DNA of 64,000 bases from Massilia sp. Root335. GTDB taxonomy: Bacteria; Pseudomonadota; Gammaproteobacteria; Burkholderiales; Burkholderiaceae_D. The translations under genes were made by a program, and so were the position numbers. Shown here piece by piece: positions 47,546-56,591 of this stretch. The stretch lies in the NCBI RefSeq assembly GCF_001425685.1, contig NZ_LMCY01000048.1, forward strand, positions 79,114-143,113, written 5' to 3'. Every line of letters begins with the position of its first letter. Positions within the stretch are counted from its first letter, which is position 1. Under the pieces are notes generated by a model. It was not told the origin of the DNA, ran no database searches, and saw only the letters and a program-made list of their open reading frames with translations.

Positions 47546-48048
47546 GACCGTGCGCCGGAAAATTCGGTGAGGCTGACCTGGGCCAGATCGAGATCCAGCT
47601 CGGTCTTGAGGAACAGGCGCTCGGGATAGGGCTGGGCCCACATGTCGGCCTGGATCTCGAACATGATCTTGCTGATCGACTCCTGCTGCGGCATGACTTT
47701 CACCGACACGGACGAGCGGATCAGGCGCGGCTCGAAATCCCAGATGGCCTGGCGGATCGCGCGTTCCAGGTCGGCCGCGTTCATGTTCGCCAGCGACGCA
47801 CCGGACATGTCGGGCATGCCGTAATTCAGGACGGTGTTCGCCAGGTGCGGCAGGCGCGGCACGTCGCTGACGGACAGCAGGTTGGTCGTGTTCAGCAACC
47901 ACGCGAGGTCGCGCAGCACGCCTTCGCGCAGGCCGCGCACCGACAGCACGCGCCGTTCGCGCGACTCGACCTCCTGGTCGGGTTCATCGTCGGTGAGGCG
48001 GTCGAGCAGCGAAGGTTGCAGGCGCTCGCGCGGTGCCAGTTCAGCCAT
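47542..48048 (-). CDS. tssE: TssE, gp25-like baseplate protein
   Basis: 168 residues. It has the gp25-like core: 'LREGVLRDLAWLLNTTN', 'PHLANTVLNYGMPDMSG' and 'AIWDFEPRLI', with the 'E-P-R' motif of this family. TssE starts sheath polymerisation at the baseplate. It overlaps both tagJ (8 bases) and tssF (4 bases). Confidence 0.95.
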   Translation of the reverse strand: MAELAPRERLQPSLLDRLTDDEPDQEVESRERRVLSVRGLREGVLRDLAWLLNTTNLLSVSDVPRLPHLANTVLNYGMPDMSGASLANMNAADLERAIRQAIWDFEPRLIRSSVSVKVMPQQESISKIMFEIQADMWAQPYPERLFLKTELDLDLAQVSLTEFSGARS

Positions 48049-48838
48049 GGTCGAGGGCAGCGTCGTCGTCGTGCAGGTCGAATTCGATCAGGCGCGCGTC
48101 CATCAGCGGATAATCGGCCTCGCCGCTCGTGAACATGCGCTGGCCGACCGGGTGCTCGCCGGTCCACTCGGTCGCGCGCGCCAGCTTGAGCGCGTCGGCC
48201 GCGTCGGTGCTGCCCGGGTAGCGGGTCGGGATCAGGCCGACGGTCTGGGCGCCGTTGGACCACGTGAACGTCGCGGCCGTCCACACGGCGTCGCGCAGGT
48301 CGGCCGGCGGCTCGATCTCGATGCGCGCGATGCGCATGAACGGCACCCACACGTAGCGGCCGTTGACGATCGCTTCCAGCACGGGGCCGAGGCGCCCGTC
48401 GGCGTCGGCCAGCCAGTCGAACGGCTGGTCGTCGATGCGGCCGGGCGACGCGGGCGCGGCGTCGAACGCGTCGGCGCGCAGCTTGCCGGCCGCGGCGGGG
48501 TCGGTGGCGTCCAGCTTCAGCGCTTCGGCCAGCTGGGCCATCCAGGGCTGCGGCTCGCCGAAGATCACGGGATTGCGGCGGCCGGCAAAGATCTCGGCGC
48601 GCAGGGCCTCGCACTGGATCGCCTCGCGGTAGGTCTGCACCATCGGCAGCGCGCCGGCATCCAGTTCGCCCGCCACGTTCAGCTGCGTCAGGGCGCGGTT
48701 CCACTGGCCCAGCACGCACAGGAGCTGGAACAGGAACACGCGCTGTTTGGGGTCGGCGCTGTTCTTGCGCACCGCATCCTGCAACGCGGCGAGCGCGCCG
48801 GCCAGGTCTCCATCACGAATCAGCTGTTGCGCAAGCAT
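48041..48838 (-). CDS. tagJ: TagJ/ImpE T6SS accessory protein
   Basis: 265 residues from ATG 48838. Signatures of ImpE/TagJ ('RDGDLAGALAALQDAVR', 'QRVFLFQLLCVLGQWNRAL', 'AGRRNPVIFGEPQPWM') are present. TagJ binds the sheath and ClpV in some systems. The start is chosen because GGGAG lies seven bases before this ATG; a TTG 18 bases further upstream has no such site. It follows the hcp terminator region, so its transcription depends on read-through. Confidence 0.92.
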   Translation of the reverse strand: MLAQQLIRDGDLAGALAALQDAVRKNSADPKQRVFLFQLLCVLGQWNRALTQLNVAGELDAGALPMVQTYREAIQCEALRAEIFAGRRNPVIFGEPQPWMAQLAEALKLDATDPAAAGKLRADAFDAAPASPGRIDDQPFDWLADADGRLGPVLEAIVNGRYVWVPFMRIARIEIEPPADLRDAVWTAATFTWSNGAQTVGLIPTRYPGSTDAADALKLARATEWTGEHPVGQRMFTSGEADYPLMDARLIEFDLHDDDAALDHG

Positions 48839-48853
48839 TCGAACGCTCCCATC

Positions 48854-48958
48854 CAAAAAAATTTTTACCTGCCTTACGGTGGCTCGCCAAACCGCAGCGC
48901 GCGGCAGATCCAGCCGGGAAGCGCAGGCTGAATCTGCAACGCGCAGCAGGTTTGGCGA
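48854..48958 (-). terminator. long stem-loop with T-run downstream of hcp
   Basis: Outer arms TCGCCAAACC (48884-48893) and GGTTTGGCGA (48949-48958) are perfect. Inner arms GCAGAT (48904-48909) and ATCTGC (48932-48937) extend the structure. On the minus strand a T-run (ATTTTTTT, plus-strand A/T tract about 48854-48866) follows about 18 bases later. It probably terminates a share of transcripts after hcp and protects their 3' end. Confidence 0.7.
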
Positions 48959-48964
48959 CGCCCC

Positions 48965-49456
48965 TTACACAGCAGCGTTTTCGGCGATGTTCCAGGCGAA
49001 GGTCTTGTCGCCGGCCACGGTGCCCTTGCTGTCCTGCGGCGTGTAGGCGAAGGTCACCTTGCCGAAGTTCAGGGTGACGTTTTCGGTCAGGCGATCTTCG
49101 CCGCCGCTGCCGCCGGTCGAGAGCGAGGTCACCAGCACTTCTTCCATCGTGATCAAGAGGTACTTCTGCTGGCCTTCGCCGGCTTTACGCACCATCAGCA
49201 CGCACTTCTCGATGTGCGTGCCCTTGGCCAGGGCGGTCATCAGCGCATTCGACGAGCTGTCGATGTACTTGGTGAACGAGATGTCCTGGAAGTTGGCCTT
49301 GCCGGCGCCGCCGCCACCGCCCATGTGGGTCGTGCCGGACTGGCTCATGCCCCAGCTCCAGGCCAGGATGTCGATGTCGCCCTTCGGACCCTGGACCTTG
49401 TCGCGCGACTCGCCCTTGATCTTGTCGCCCATGTTGATGAACATATCCAATGCCAT
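48965..49456 (-). CDS. hcp: Hcp (TssD) inner tube protein of the main T6SS
   Basis: 163 residues. It has the family features 'DMFINMGDKIKGESRDKVQG', 'DILAWSWGMSQSG', 'FQDISFTKYIDSSSNALM' and 'VTFAYTPQDSKG'. A glycine run 'GGGGGAG' is in the extended loop. It is unlike hcp2 in sequence and not linked to an effector. It stands between two stem-loops, which suggests a separately tuned, abundant message. Confidence 0.96.
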   Translation of the reverse strand: MALDMFINMGDKIKGESRDKVQGPKGDIDILAWSWGMSQSGTTHMGGGGGAGKANFQDISFTKYIDSSSNALMTALAKGTHIEKCVLMVRKAGEGQQKYLLITMEEVLVTSLSTGGSGGEDRLTENVTLNFGKVTFAYTPQDSKGTVAGDKTFAWNIAENAAV

Positions 49457-49514
49457 GTCTTTTCTCCTTGTGTGCCGTTGCTGTGCGCGCGGGCGGTGGT
49501 TGAACTTCCGAATG

Positions 49515-49535
49515 CGCGCGGACCGGGTCCGCGCG
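49515..49535 (-). terminator. 10-bp GC-rich stem-loop between tssC and hcp
   Basis: CGCGCGGACC (49515-49524) and GGTCCGCGCG (49526-49535) form a perfect stem around one base. On the minus strand the T-run (TTTTTT) is before the stem, not after it. A classical terminator is therefore unlikely; an RNA-processing or stabilising hairpin at the hcp 5' side is more plausible. Confidence 0.6.
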
Positions 49536-49551
49536 GGACTTCAAAAAACGG

Positions 49552-51039
49552 TCAGCCCTTTGCCGACGGCAGCTTCGACACGAGGCGCAGCGACACGGTC
49601 AGGCCTTCGAGCTGGTAGTGCGGACGCAGGAAGAACTTGGACGTGTAGTAGCCCGGATTGCCTTCGACTTCTTCCAGCACCACTTCGGCCGCGGCCAGCG
49701 GTTTCTGGGCCTTGGTCGTTTCGCTCGAGCTGCCCGGATCGCCGTCCACGTACTGCATGATCCACTTGGTCAGCCAGCGTTCCATCTCGTCGCGTTCCTT
49801 GAACGAGCCGAGCTTGTCGCGCACGATGCACTTGAGGTAGTGGGCGAAGCGGCAGGTCGCGAACAGGTACGGCAGGCGCGCGGCCAGCGCGGCGTTGGCG
49901 CTGGCGTCCGGATCGTCGTACTCGGCCGGCTTGTGCAGCGACTGCGCGCCGATGAAGGCGGCGAAGTCCGTGTTCTTCTTGTGCACCAGCGGCATGAAGC
50001 CGTTGGCGGCCAGCTCCGCCTCGCGGCGGTCCGAGATCGCGATCTCGGTCGGGCACTGCATGTCGACGCCGCCGTCGTCGGTCGGGAAGGCATGCACCGG
50101 CAGGCCTTCGACCGCGCCGCCGGACTCGATGCCGCGGATGCGCGAGCACCACCCGTATTCCTTGAACGAGCGGTTGATGTTGACGGCCATCGCGTAGGAC
50201 GAGTTGGCCCACGTGTAGTTCTTGCTGCTCGGCGCGCTGGTGTCTTCCTCGAAGTCGAATTCCTCGACCGGGTTGCTCTTGGCGCCGTACGGCTGGCGTG
50301 CCAGGAAGCGCGGCATGGTCAGGCCGACGTAACGCGAATCCTCGGACTCGCGGAACGAACGCCATGCGGCGTGTTCCGGGGTCTGGAAGATCTTCGTCAG
50401 GTCGCGCGGATTGGCCAGCTCGTTCCACGATTCCATCAGCATGACGGACGGCGCGGCGGCCGAGATGAACGGCGCGTGCGCGGCGGCGGCGACCTTGGCC
50501 ATCGACGACAGCAGCTCGACGTCAGGCGCGCTGTTGTCGAAGTAGTAGTCGGCCACGATGGAACCGAACGGCTCGCCGCCGAACTGGCCGAATTCTTCCT
50601 CGTACATCTTCTTGAAGATCGGGCTCTGGTCCCAGGCGGTGCCCTTGAATTTCTTGAGGGTCTTGGCCAGGTCGTTCTTCGAGATGTTCATCACGCGGAT
50701 CTTGAGCATCTCGTCGGTTTCGGTGTTGTTCACCAGGTAGTGCAGGCCGCGCCAGGCGCTTTCGACTTTCTGGAACTCCTCGGTGTGCATGATCAGGTTG
50801 ATCTGCTCCGTCAGCTTCTTGTCGAGCGCGGCGATCAGGCTCTGGATCGTGCCCAGCACGTCGCCGGAGATCAGGCTGGTGCCGGCCAGCGCCTGCTCGG
50901 CCAGGGTGCGCACGGCGACTTCGACCGATTCCTTGGCCTTGTCGGATTGCGGCTTGAATTCTTTCTGCAGCAGCGAGCTGAAGTCGCTCATCTCGAGCGT
51001 ACCGGACTCCTGCTGGGTTTGTGCGAGGGATTCGGACAT
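49552..51039 (-). CDS. tssC: TssC sheath protein (large subunit)
   Basis: 495 residues, standard length. Signatures are 'SAWRGLHYLVNNTETDEML', 'LSSMAKVAAAAHAPFISAA', 'PRFLARQPYGAKSNPVEEF' and the C-terminal 'YYTSKFFLRPHYQLEGLTVS'. With TssB it forms the contractile sheath around the Hcp tube. Confidence 0.98.
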   Translation of the reverse strand: MSESLAQTQQESGTLEMSDFSSLLQKEFKPQSDKAKESVEVAVRTLAEQALAGTSLISGDVLGTIQSLIAALDKKLTEQINLIMHTEEFQKVESAWRGLHYLVNNTETDEMLKIRVMNISKNDLAKTLKKFKGTAWDQSPIFKKMYEEEFGQFGGEPFGSIVADYYFDNSAPDVELLSSMAKVAAAAHAPFISAAAPSVMLMESWNELANPRDLTKIFQTPEHAAWRSFRESEDSRYVGLTMPRFLARQPYGAKSNPVEEFDFEEDTSAPSSKNYTWANSSYAMAVNINRSFKEYGWCSRIRGIESGGAVEGLPVHAFPTDDGGVDMQCPTEIAISDRREAELAANGFMPLVHKKNTDFAAFIGAQSLHKPAEYDDPDASANAALAARLPYLFATCRFAHYLKCIVRDKLGSFKERDEMERWLTKWIMQYVDGDPGSSSETTKAQKPLAAAEVVLEEVEGNPGYYTSKFFLRPHYQLEGLTVSLRLVSKLPSAKG

Positions 51040-51063
51040 GCCGTTCTCCTGTTCTCTCGTTCG

Positions 51064-51564
51064 TTATTCGGTGGGCTTCGGTGCGGACGTCAGCGCCTGC
51101 ATCAGCGCCGGTTCGGCCAGCAGCTTGGAAATCAGCTCTTCCGCGCCGGTCTTGCCGTCCATGTAGGTCATCAGGTTGGCCAGCTGGCCGCGCGCCTCGA
51201 GCAGCTTGTTCAGCGAATCCACCTTGCGCGCGATCGCGGCCGGGGTGAAGTCGTCCATGCTCTCGAAGGTCATGTCGACGGCCAGGTTGCCCTCGCCCGT
51301 CAGCGTGTTCGGCACCTGGACGGCGACGCGCGGCTTCATGGCTTTCAGGCGCTCGTCGAAGTTGTCGACGTCGATCTCGAGGAACTTGCGCTCCGCGACC
51401 GGCGCCAGCGGCTCGGCGCTCTGGCCCGACAGGTCGGCCAGGACGCCCATCACGAACGGCAGCTGCACCTTCTTCTCGGCGCCGTACACTTCGACGTCGT
51501 ACTCGATCTGCACGCGCGGCGCGCGATTGCGTGCGATGAATTTCTGGCTACTTTCTTTGCCCAC
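51064..51564 (-). CDS. tssB: TssB sheath protein (small subunit)
   Basis: 166 residues. 'RNRAPRVQIEYDVEVYGAEK', 'ELPFVMGVLADLSG'-like 'QLPFVMGVLADLSGQS' and 'FLEIDVDNFDERLKAMKPRV' identify TssB. It starts with GTG. It lies 24 bases upstream of tssC. Confidence 0.98.
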   Translation of the reverse strand: MGKESSQKFIARNRAPRVQIEYDVEVYGAEKKVQLPFVMGVLADLSGQSAEPLAPVAERKFLEIDVDNFDERLKAMKPRVAVQVPNTLTGEGNLAVDMTFESMDDFTPAAIARKVDSLNKLLEARGQLANLMTYMDGKTGAEELISKLLAEPALMQALTSAPKPTE

Positions 51565-51603
51565 GGTTTACTCCTCCTTGATTGAACTGCCGGCCTGCTG
51601 GAT

Positions 51604-52668
51604 TCAATAATCGTCCGATCCGTTCGACTCGCCCGGCTGCGGTCCGCGGATCACGTTCAGCTGCTGCATGCTGTCCGGCGCGAGGTTCTCCATGACTTCC
51701 ATGAAGCTCATCGGCGCCAGGCGCTTGGCCCGCTCCAGCAGCATCGGCACGGGGCTCGACGGCTCGTAGCGCTGGTAGTAGGCGAGAATCTTGTCGATCA
51801 TGCGGATCACGTCGGCGCGGCTGGCCACGTCGCCCGTGATGGCCGCGGCACGCGGCGCGGCCGTGCCGCCGCCCTGCTGCTGCTCGCCGTCGGCGTCGGA
51901 CGATGCGTCGGCCGGCACGTCCTGCGCGGCGCCGGCGCGGCTGGCCAGCAGGTCGGCCATGCGCCGCAACTGGCGCGTCAGCGGGCCGAGGGTCAGCGCC
52001 TGCGCGCTGCCCACGTGGCGCACGAGGGCGGCCTCCAGGTTGGTCACGCTGTTCAGCGCCCCGTTGACGGCGGCGGTGGCGGCCTGCATGGCTTCCTCGG
52101 ACACGTCGGCCAGCGCCGCTTCGATCGAATCCGGGGTCAGCGCGGTCTGCCCGTCCGGCACCGGCGCCTCGCCGTTCGCCTGCTCCAGCACGCGCAGCGT
52201 CAGGGCGCCCAGGCCGGGCAGCATGACGAAGGCGGTCTCGCGCAGGTCGCGCAGGATGGTCGCGGGGTCGGTCAGCTGGGCCAGGGAATTGATGCGGAGC
52301 AGGGGGTCGTTGTCGTCGTCCGGATCGAGCTCGGGGTGGACGCTGTCCCAGCGCTCTTCGACGAGGCGTTCGAGCAGGCGCACGCCGTCGGCGAAACCGG
52401 GCATCGCGTGCAGCGCCAGCAGCGCACGCACGAGCGGCATCGCCACGCGCAGGTCACGCGTGCGAGCGAACAGGTCGAGGGCCTGTTTCTTGACTTGCTT
52501 CCATTCGGGGGGGACGGCGGGGACGATGGTGTCCCCATACTGGACTTCAGGCTTGCCGAGCGCACTCTGCTCGAGCTCCATAAATGCGGGGTCGTACTCG
52601 AGATTCGGCCCGCACGGGGCGGCCTCCTCCAAATCCTCGAGCAGGACATCGACGTCGACAATACTCAT
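51604..52668 (-). CDS. tssA: TssA T6SS assembly protein
   Basis: 354 residues. The ImpA N-terminal domain is clear ('APCGPNLEYDPAFMELEQSA', 'PPEWKQVKKQALDLFARTRDL'), then a variable Gln/Gly-rich linker and a C-terminal 'VPMLLERAKRLAPMSFMEVM'. This is the short TssA class that works at the baseplate and sheath-priming stage. The ATG at 52666-52668 matches the family start. It is the first gene of the T6SS locus. Confidence 0.94.
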   Translation of the reverse strand: MSIVDVDVLLEDLEEAAPCGPNLEYDPAFMELEQSALGKPEVQYGDTIVPAVPPEWKQVKKQALDLFARTRDLRVAMPLVRALLALHAMPGFADGVRLLERLVEERWDSVHPELDPDDDNDPLLRINSLAQLTDPATILRDLRETAFVMLPGLGALTLRVLEQANGEAPVPDGQTALTPDSIEAALADVSEEAMQAATAAVNGALNSVTNLEAALVRHVGSAQALTLGPLTRQLRRMADLLASRAGAAQDVPADASSDADGEQQQGGGTAAPRAAAITGDVASRADVIRMIDKILAYYQRYEPSSPVPMLLERAKRLAPMSFMEVMENLAPDSMQQLNVIRGPQPGESNGSDDY

Positions 52669-52958
52669 GATTGTGCGCGTTCTTACTAGTTTTAGGACGG
52701 ATTTCGAACTCATCGTCACGGCATCGAGTGCCGCGCGCGGTTTCATAATTAATAGCTTTTTTTCATGGAGATATTGCTCCACGAACCGCGCACTATACGC
52801 CATTTAACGGCCCCATCGTTAGCACGAGGCGTAATTTTTTTTACACTAATGTTTGTGCAAAAAGGTTGACAACAGTTTCAGGACGCGCTCGTTTTCGGTA
52901 CTGCCGAGCCGCGGCGACGACGTCGATAGCGCCTGATGGAACGATGGCAGTAATATAT
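52669..52958 (-). promoter_or_regulatory. 290-bp leader, probable main T6SS promoter region
   Basis: This AT-rich gap separates the T6SS operon from the PdxR-like gene on the same strand. It holds a stem-loop CGGCA-N5-TGCCG (centred near 52730) and a TATAGT on the minus strand near 52795. No well-spaced -35 or sigma-54 element is seen, so the start site cannot be fixed. Confidence 0.4.
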
Positions 52959-54449
52959 TTACACGCACCGGGCAGCCCGCTCCAGCGCGCGCGCCAGGTC
53001 ATCCACGCCGGCACGCAGGACGTCGGGCGTGAACGCGGAAAAGCCCAGCAGCAGCCCGGGCGCGACGGCGCACTCGGCACCGGCGGCCGGATTCCGGTAA
53101 TAGCCCAGCGTGCGCACGTCGACGCCGAGTTCGCGCGCGTGCTGCGCGACGGTCTCCTCGTCGAGCTTTTCCGTTTCCACGAAGTGCACGCACAAGTCGA
53201 GGCCCGCGTCGGACGGCCCCTGGCGCAGCCGGTCCGCGAGGCGCGCGTCGAGCGCATCGACGAGGGCCTGCCGGCGCTCGCCGTACGCGTCGCGCGTGCG
53301 GCGGATGTGGCGCGCGAAGTGGCCGCCGGCGATGAAGTCGGCCAGGGTCGCCTGCGCCACGATGGGACTGTGGCGGTCGACGACGGCCTTGGCCCGCGCC
53401 AGCGCGGCGGCCAGCGCCGGCGGCGCCACCACGTAGCCCAGGCGCAGCGCGGGGAACAGCACCTTCGACAAGGTGCCCACGTAGATCACGCAGCCCGCGC
53501 GATCGAGGCCTTGCAGCGACGCGAGCGGCGGGCCCGTATGGCGGTATTCGCTGTCGTAGTCGTCCTCGACGATCCACGCGCGGTTCGCCTCGGCCCAGCG
53601 CAGCAGTTCGAGGCGGCGCCGCAGGCTCATGGTCACGCCCAGCGGCAGTTGATGCGACGGCGTCGCGAAGGCCAGGCGCGCATCCGGATAGTGCCGGGCC
53701 GCGTAGGCCACGTCCATGCCCTCGGCGTCGACGGGGACCGGGCAGACGCGCGCGCCGGCCACCGTGAACGGCGCCACCGCGCCCTGGTAGCCGGGCGATT
53801 CGATCCACATCGATTCGCCCGGCGCGAGCAGCAACTGGGCCAGCAGATACAAGGCCTGCTGCGAGCCGGACGTGATCACGATCTGGTCCGCCGTGCACTG
53901 CACCCCGCGCGACGCCTTCAGATAGGCGCACAGCAGCTCGCGCAGCGGCGCGTGGCCGGCGGCGCCGGCGTAGCCCAGGCTGGCCGTCGAATGGCGCCAG
54001 TGGCGCGCCTCGAGCCGGCGCCAGACGTCGAACGGGAACAGGTCCAGGCCCGGCATGCTGGCGCGGAAGGCGCGCAGCGGCCCCGCGTGGTGCAGCACGC
54101 GCGCCATGCCGCCCGCGATGAGTTCCCCGCGCGGCGACAGCGGGCGCACCATCGTCGCCGCGGCGGCGGCGCAGCGGGTGCCGGCCGGCAGCGACGCGCT
54201 GACGAAGGTGCCCTTCCCGACCGTGCCCTCGAGGTAGCCTTCCGCCATCAGCTGCTCGTACGCGGCCAGCACGGTCTGGCGCGACACGCGCAGCAAGCCG
54301 CACAGCGTGCGCGTGGCCGGCAGGCGCACGCCGGCGCCGATGCGCCCGCTCAGGATCGCGGCCTTCAGGTGGACGTACAACTGGCGGAACAGCGGCGTGG
54401 CGGCATCGCGGTCGAGCGCGGCGGCGGCGAGGATGTCGTGGACGTGCAT
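52959..54449 (-). CDS. PdxR/MocR-family GntR-type regulator
   Basis: 496 residues. A winged-helix GntR domain (about 15-85, 'LPATRTLCGLLRVSRQTVLAAYEQLMAEG') is fused to an aminotransferase-like domain, with PLP lysine in 'VGTLSKVLFPALRLGY' and 'IVEDDYDSEYRHTG'. These use PLP or PMP as effectors. It is divergent from osmC-paiB rather than from pdxST, so it probably controls those genes. An in-frame ATG 48 bases upstream would lengthen it by 16 residues. Confidence 0.92.
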   Translation of the reverse strand: MHVHDILAAAALDRDAATPLFRQLYVHLKAAILSGRIGAGVRLPATRTLCGLLRVSRQTVLAAYEQLMAEGYLEGTVGKGTFVSASLPAGTRCAAAAATMVRPLSPRGELIAGGMARVLHHAGPLRAFRASMPGLDLFPFDVWRRLEARHWRHSTASLGYAGAAGHAPLRELLCAYLKASRGVQCTADQIVITSGSQQALYLLAQLLLAPGESMWIESPGYQGAVAPFTVAGARVCPVPVDAEGMDVAYAARHYPDARLAFATPSHQLPLGVTMSLRRRLELLRWAEANRAWIVEDDYDSEYRHTGPPLASLQGLDRAGCVIYVGTLSKVLFPALRLGYVVAPPALAAALARAKAVVDRHSPIVAQATLADFIAGGHFARHIRRTRDAYGERRQALVDALDARLADRLRQGPSDAGLDLCVHFVETEKLDEETVAQHARELGVDVRTLGYYRNPAAGAECAVAPGLLLGFSAFTPDVLRAGVDDLARALERAARCV

Positions 54450-54552
54450 GGCGGCGTCATCGTGATTGGTACGCCCATCTTCGCAATAATTGGTCATTTG
54501 AGCAAGCCACCTGGCACCCTAAGATGGAGACTCGTTCACACACGGGGATACG

Positions 54553-55017
54553 ATGAAACGATTCGAAGCCACCCTGGCCTGGCAGCGCGGCGACCAGGCT
54601 TTCACCGACCAGCGCTACAGCCGCGCGCACCGCTGGCGCTTCGACGGCGGCCTGGACGTGCCCGCCTCGTCCTCGCCGCAGTCCGTGCCCGTGCCGCTGT
54701 CCGATCCGGCCGCCGTCGATCCGGAGGAAGCGCTCGTCGCGGCCGCCGCCAGCTGCCACATGCTGTTCTTTTTGTCGCTGGCGGCCGCGCGCGGCTACGT
54801 CGTCGAGCGCTACGACGACCACGCCGTCGGCACGCTCGACCTCGACGCCGGCGGCCGCATGGCCTTCACGCGCATCCTGCTGCGCCCGGCCATCGCGTTC
54901 GGCGGCGCGCGCCAGCCCGACCGCGCCGCGCTGGCCGAGCTGCACCACGAGGCGCACGCGCGCTGCTACATCGCCAATTCGCTGAAGGGAGACATCGTCG
55001 TGGAGGGATTCGAATAA
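54553..55017 (+). CDS. OsmC/Ohr-family peroxiredoxin-like protein
   Basis: 154 residues. The redox cysteines are in 'AAAASCHMLFFLSLAA' and 'HHEAHARCYIANS', with the acidic 'DPEEAL' before them. OsmC proteins reduce organic hydroperoxides. It is coupled to paiB by a TAATG overlap. Confidence 0.9.
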   Translation: MKRFEATLAWQRGDQAFTDQRYSRAHRWRFDGGLDVPASSSPQSVPVPLSDPAAVDPEEALVAAAASCHMLFFLSLAAARGYVVERYDDHAVGTLDLDAGGRMAFTRILLRPAIAFGGARQPDRAALAELHHEAHARCYIANSLKGDIVVEGFE

Positions 55018-55592
55018 TGTACGTGCCGACGCATTTCACGGCCGGCTCGCAAGCCGACATGCTGGCGCTCATCGCCGCGCACCCGCTGGGCGCGCTGGTG
55101 CTTGCCGGTGACGGCGGCTTGCAGGCCGACCACATCCCGTTCGAGCTGGCGCCGCCGTCCGACGCCGCGCCGCATGGCCTGCTGCGGGCCCACGTGGCGC
55201 GCGCGAATCCCCTCTGGCAAGCGGACGGCGCGCCGGTACTCGTGCTGTTCCAGGGTACATCCCGCTATGTGTCGCCGCTGCTGTACGACCTGGAGGCAGC
55301 CGGCGGCCGCGCCGTGCCGACGTGGAATTACGCCGTCGTGCATGCGCACGGGCGGTTGCGCGCGATCGAGGACCCGGCCTGGGTCCTGGGCCAGATGACG
55401 CGGATGACGCGACGTCACGAAGATGCCCGCGCCGGCTGGCAGGTGGAGGATGCGCCGCGCGACTACATCGACAAGCTCGTGCGGACGACCGTCGGCATCG
55501 AGATCGCCATCGAGCGGCTGGAAGCGAAATTCAAGCTGAGCCAGAACCGCAGTACCGGGGACCGGGCACGGGTGCTGCAGGCAATGGAATAA
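55017..55592 (+). CDS. PaiB-like FMN-binding protein
   Basis: 191 residues. The family signature covers 'MYVPTHFTAGSQADMLALI', 'HPLGALVLAGDGGLQADHIP' and 'YVSPLLYDLEAAGGRAVPTW', with the C-terminal 'VGIEIAIERLEAKFKLSQN'. PaiB proteins bind FMN and have been called negative regulators or flavin reductases. The start ATG overlaps the osmC stop (TAATG). Confidence 0.92.
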   Translation: MYVPTHFTAGSQADMLALIAAHPLGALVLAGDGGLQADHIPFELAPPSDAAPHGLLRAHVARANPLWQADGAPVLVLFQGTSRYVSPLLYDLEAAGGRAVPTWNYAVVHAHGRLRAIEDPAWVLGQMTRMTRRHEDARAGWQVEDAPRDYIDKLVRTTVGIEIAIERLEAKFKLSQNRSTGDRARVLQAME

Positions 55593-55627
55593 CACCAACG
55601 CCGCGCGGACGGGCGCGGCGCTGGTGT
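55592..55627. terminator. bidirectional terminator stem between paiB and the DUF4142 gene
   Basis: ACACCA/TGGTGT outer arms (55592-55597, 55622-55627) and CGCCGCGC/GCGCGGCG inner arms (55599-55606, 55613-55620) make a strong stem at the convergent gene ends. There is no T-run. Confidence 0.6.
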
Positions 55628-55651
55628 GCCTCGCTACATCTCAGGCAGGCA

Positions 55652-56425
55652 TCACTTGCCGGACGTCGTGCCCGACTTGGCCATCGGCATTTGCTCGGCC
55701 GATTTCAGGTGTTGCGCGACCACCGGCTCGGTCTTCTCGACCAGGGCCTTCAGTTCCGGGTCCTTGGCCTTCTTGGCCGCGGCCATCAGCTTGGCGTGGA
55801 CGGCCTTGTGATCCTGCACGCCGGCCTGCTTCATGTACGCCTTGTCGAAGGCGTCGCCGCTCATCTTTTCCAGCTTGGCGGCCATGGCCTTGTGCTTGGC
55901 GTCCGGCTCGGTCGGCAAGGTCACGCCGCGTGCCTGGGCCAGGGCCTTCACGTCGTTCAGGTTCGACGTGTGATCGTCGATCATCTGCTGCGCGAACGAC
56001 TTCACGTCGCCGTTCTGGCTCTTGCTCTGGGCCAGCTTGCCGCCTTCGACTTCGGCCATGTCGGCCATCGCCATATCCTTGAGAATTTTTTCGTCGGACG
56101 CGCTCAGCTTGGCGCCGGTGCCCGCCGCCGACTGGCCGGCGCCGCTGGCGCCCATGCTCGGGCTGGCGGCGCTGTGGCCGGCCATGCCCGAGGAACCCAT
56201 GCCGTTCGTCTGCTTGACGCGGTTTTCCATGCCGGTGCTGTTGCTGTTGTCGATGGTGCCTTCGCGGGTGGTCTTGCCGGACGTGTTCTGCTTGCCGACG
56301 CTGCTGGTGCCGGTCTGGCTGGGGGTCTGGCTGACCGCCGTCTGCGCCTGCACGCCGACGGCGCTGAACATGGCTGCCACTGCCGCGACGGCCAGCAGTG
56401 CTTGCAACGTTTTATTCTTCTGCAT
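55652..56425 (-). CDS. exported DUF4142 protein
   Basis: 257 residues. Signal peptide ending near 'GVQA|QT' (residue 28). A Ser/Thr/Gly-rich linker (about 30-105) leads to the DUF4142 four-helix domain (about 110-245: 'SASDEKILKDMAMADMAEVE', 'VKSFAQQMIDDHTSNLNDV', 'HAKLMAAAKKAKDPELKALV'). The fold is ferritin-like and envelope-located, with unknown function. Conserved His/Asp residues may bind metal. Confidence 0.88.
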   Translation of the reverse strand: MQKNKTLQALLAVAAVAAMFSAVGVQAQTAVSQTPSQTGTSSVGKQNTSGKTTREGTIDNSNSTGMENRVKQTNGMGSSGMAGHSAASPSMGASGAGQSAAGTGAKLSASDEKILKDMAMADMAEVEGGKLAQSKSQNGDVKSFAQQMIDDHTSNLNDVKALAQARGVTLPTEPDAKHKAMAAKLEKMSGDAFDKAYMKQAGVQDHKAVHAKLMAAAKKAKDPELKALVEKTEPVVAQHLKSAEQMPMAKSGTTSGK

Positions 56426-56591
56426 TTTGCTCTCCTGAACTCTGTTATGAAGTTGGCGCCTGGCGGGGACAAGCCGTGCGCAAGCTCGTATTCAAATGAC
56501 AACGGCCGGCACAGTGTATCGCCGTGTTTTCTTGAACAGCGCGCGTTAGCCAACAGGAAAGTTTTATCGATATGCGAAGAACGGGCGACCG

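Noticed and set aside
48839..48856. TTG start for tagJ 18 bases upstream
   Set aside because: The downstream ATG has a GGGAG site at seven bases, whereas the TTG lies in the T-run of the hcp terminator with no ribosome-binding site.
52669..52958. Sigma-54 promoter for the T6SS operon
   Set aside because: No TGGCAC-N5-TTGC element with correct spacing was found on the minus strand.
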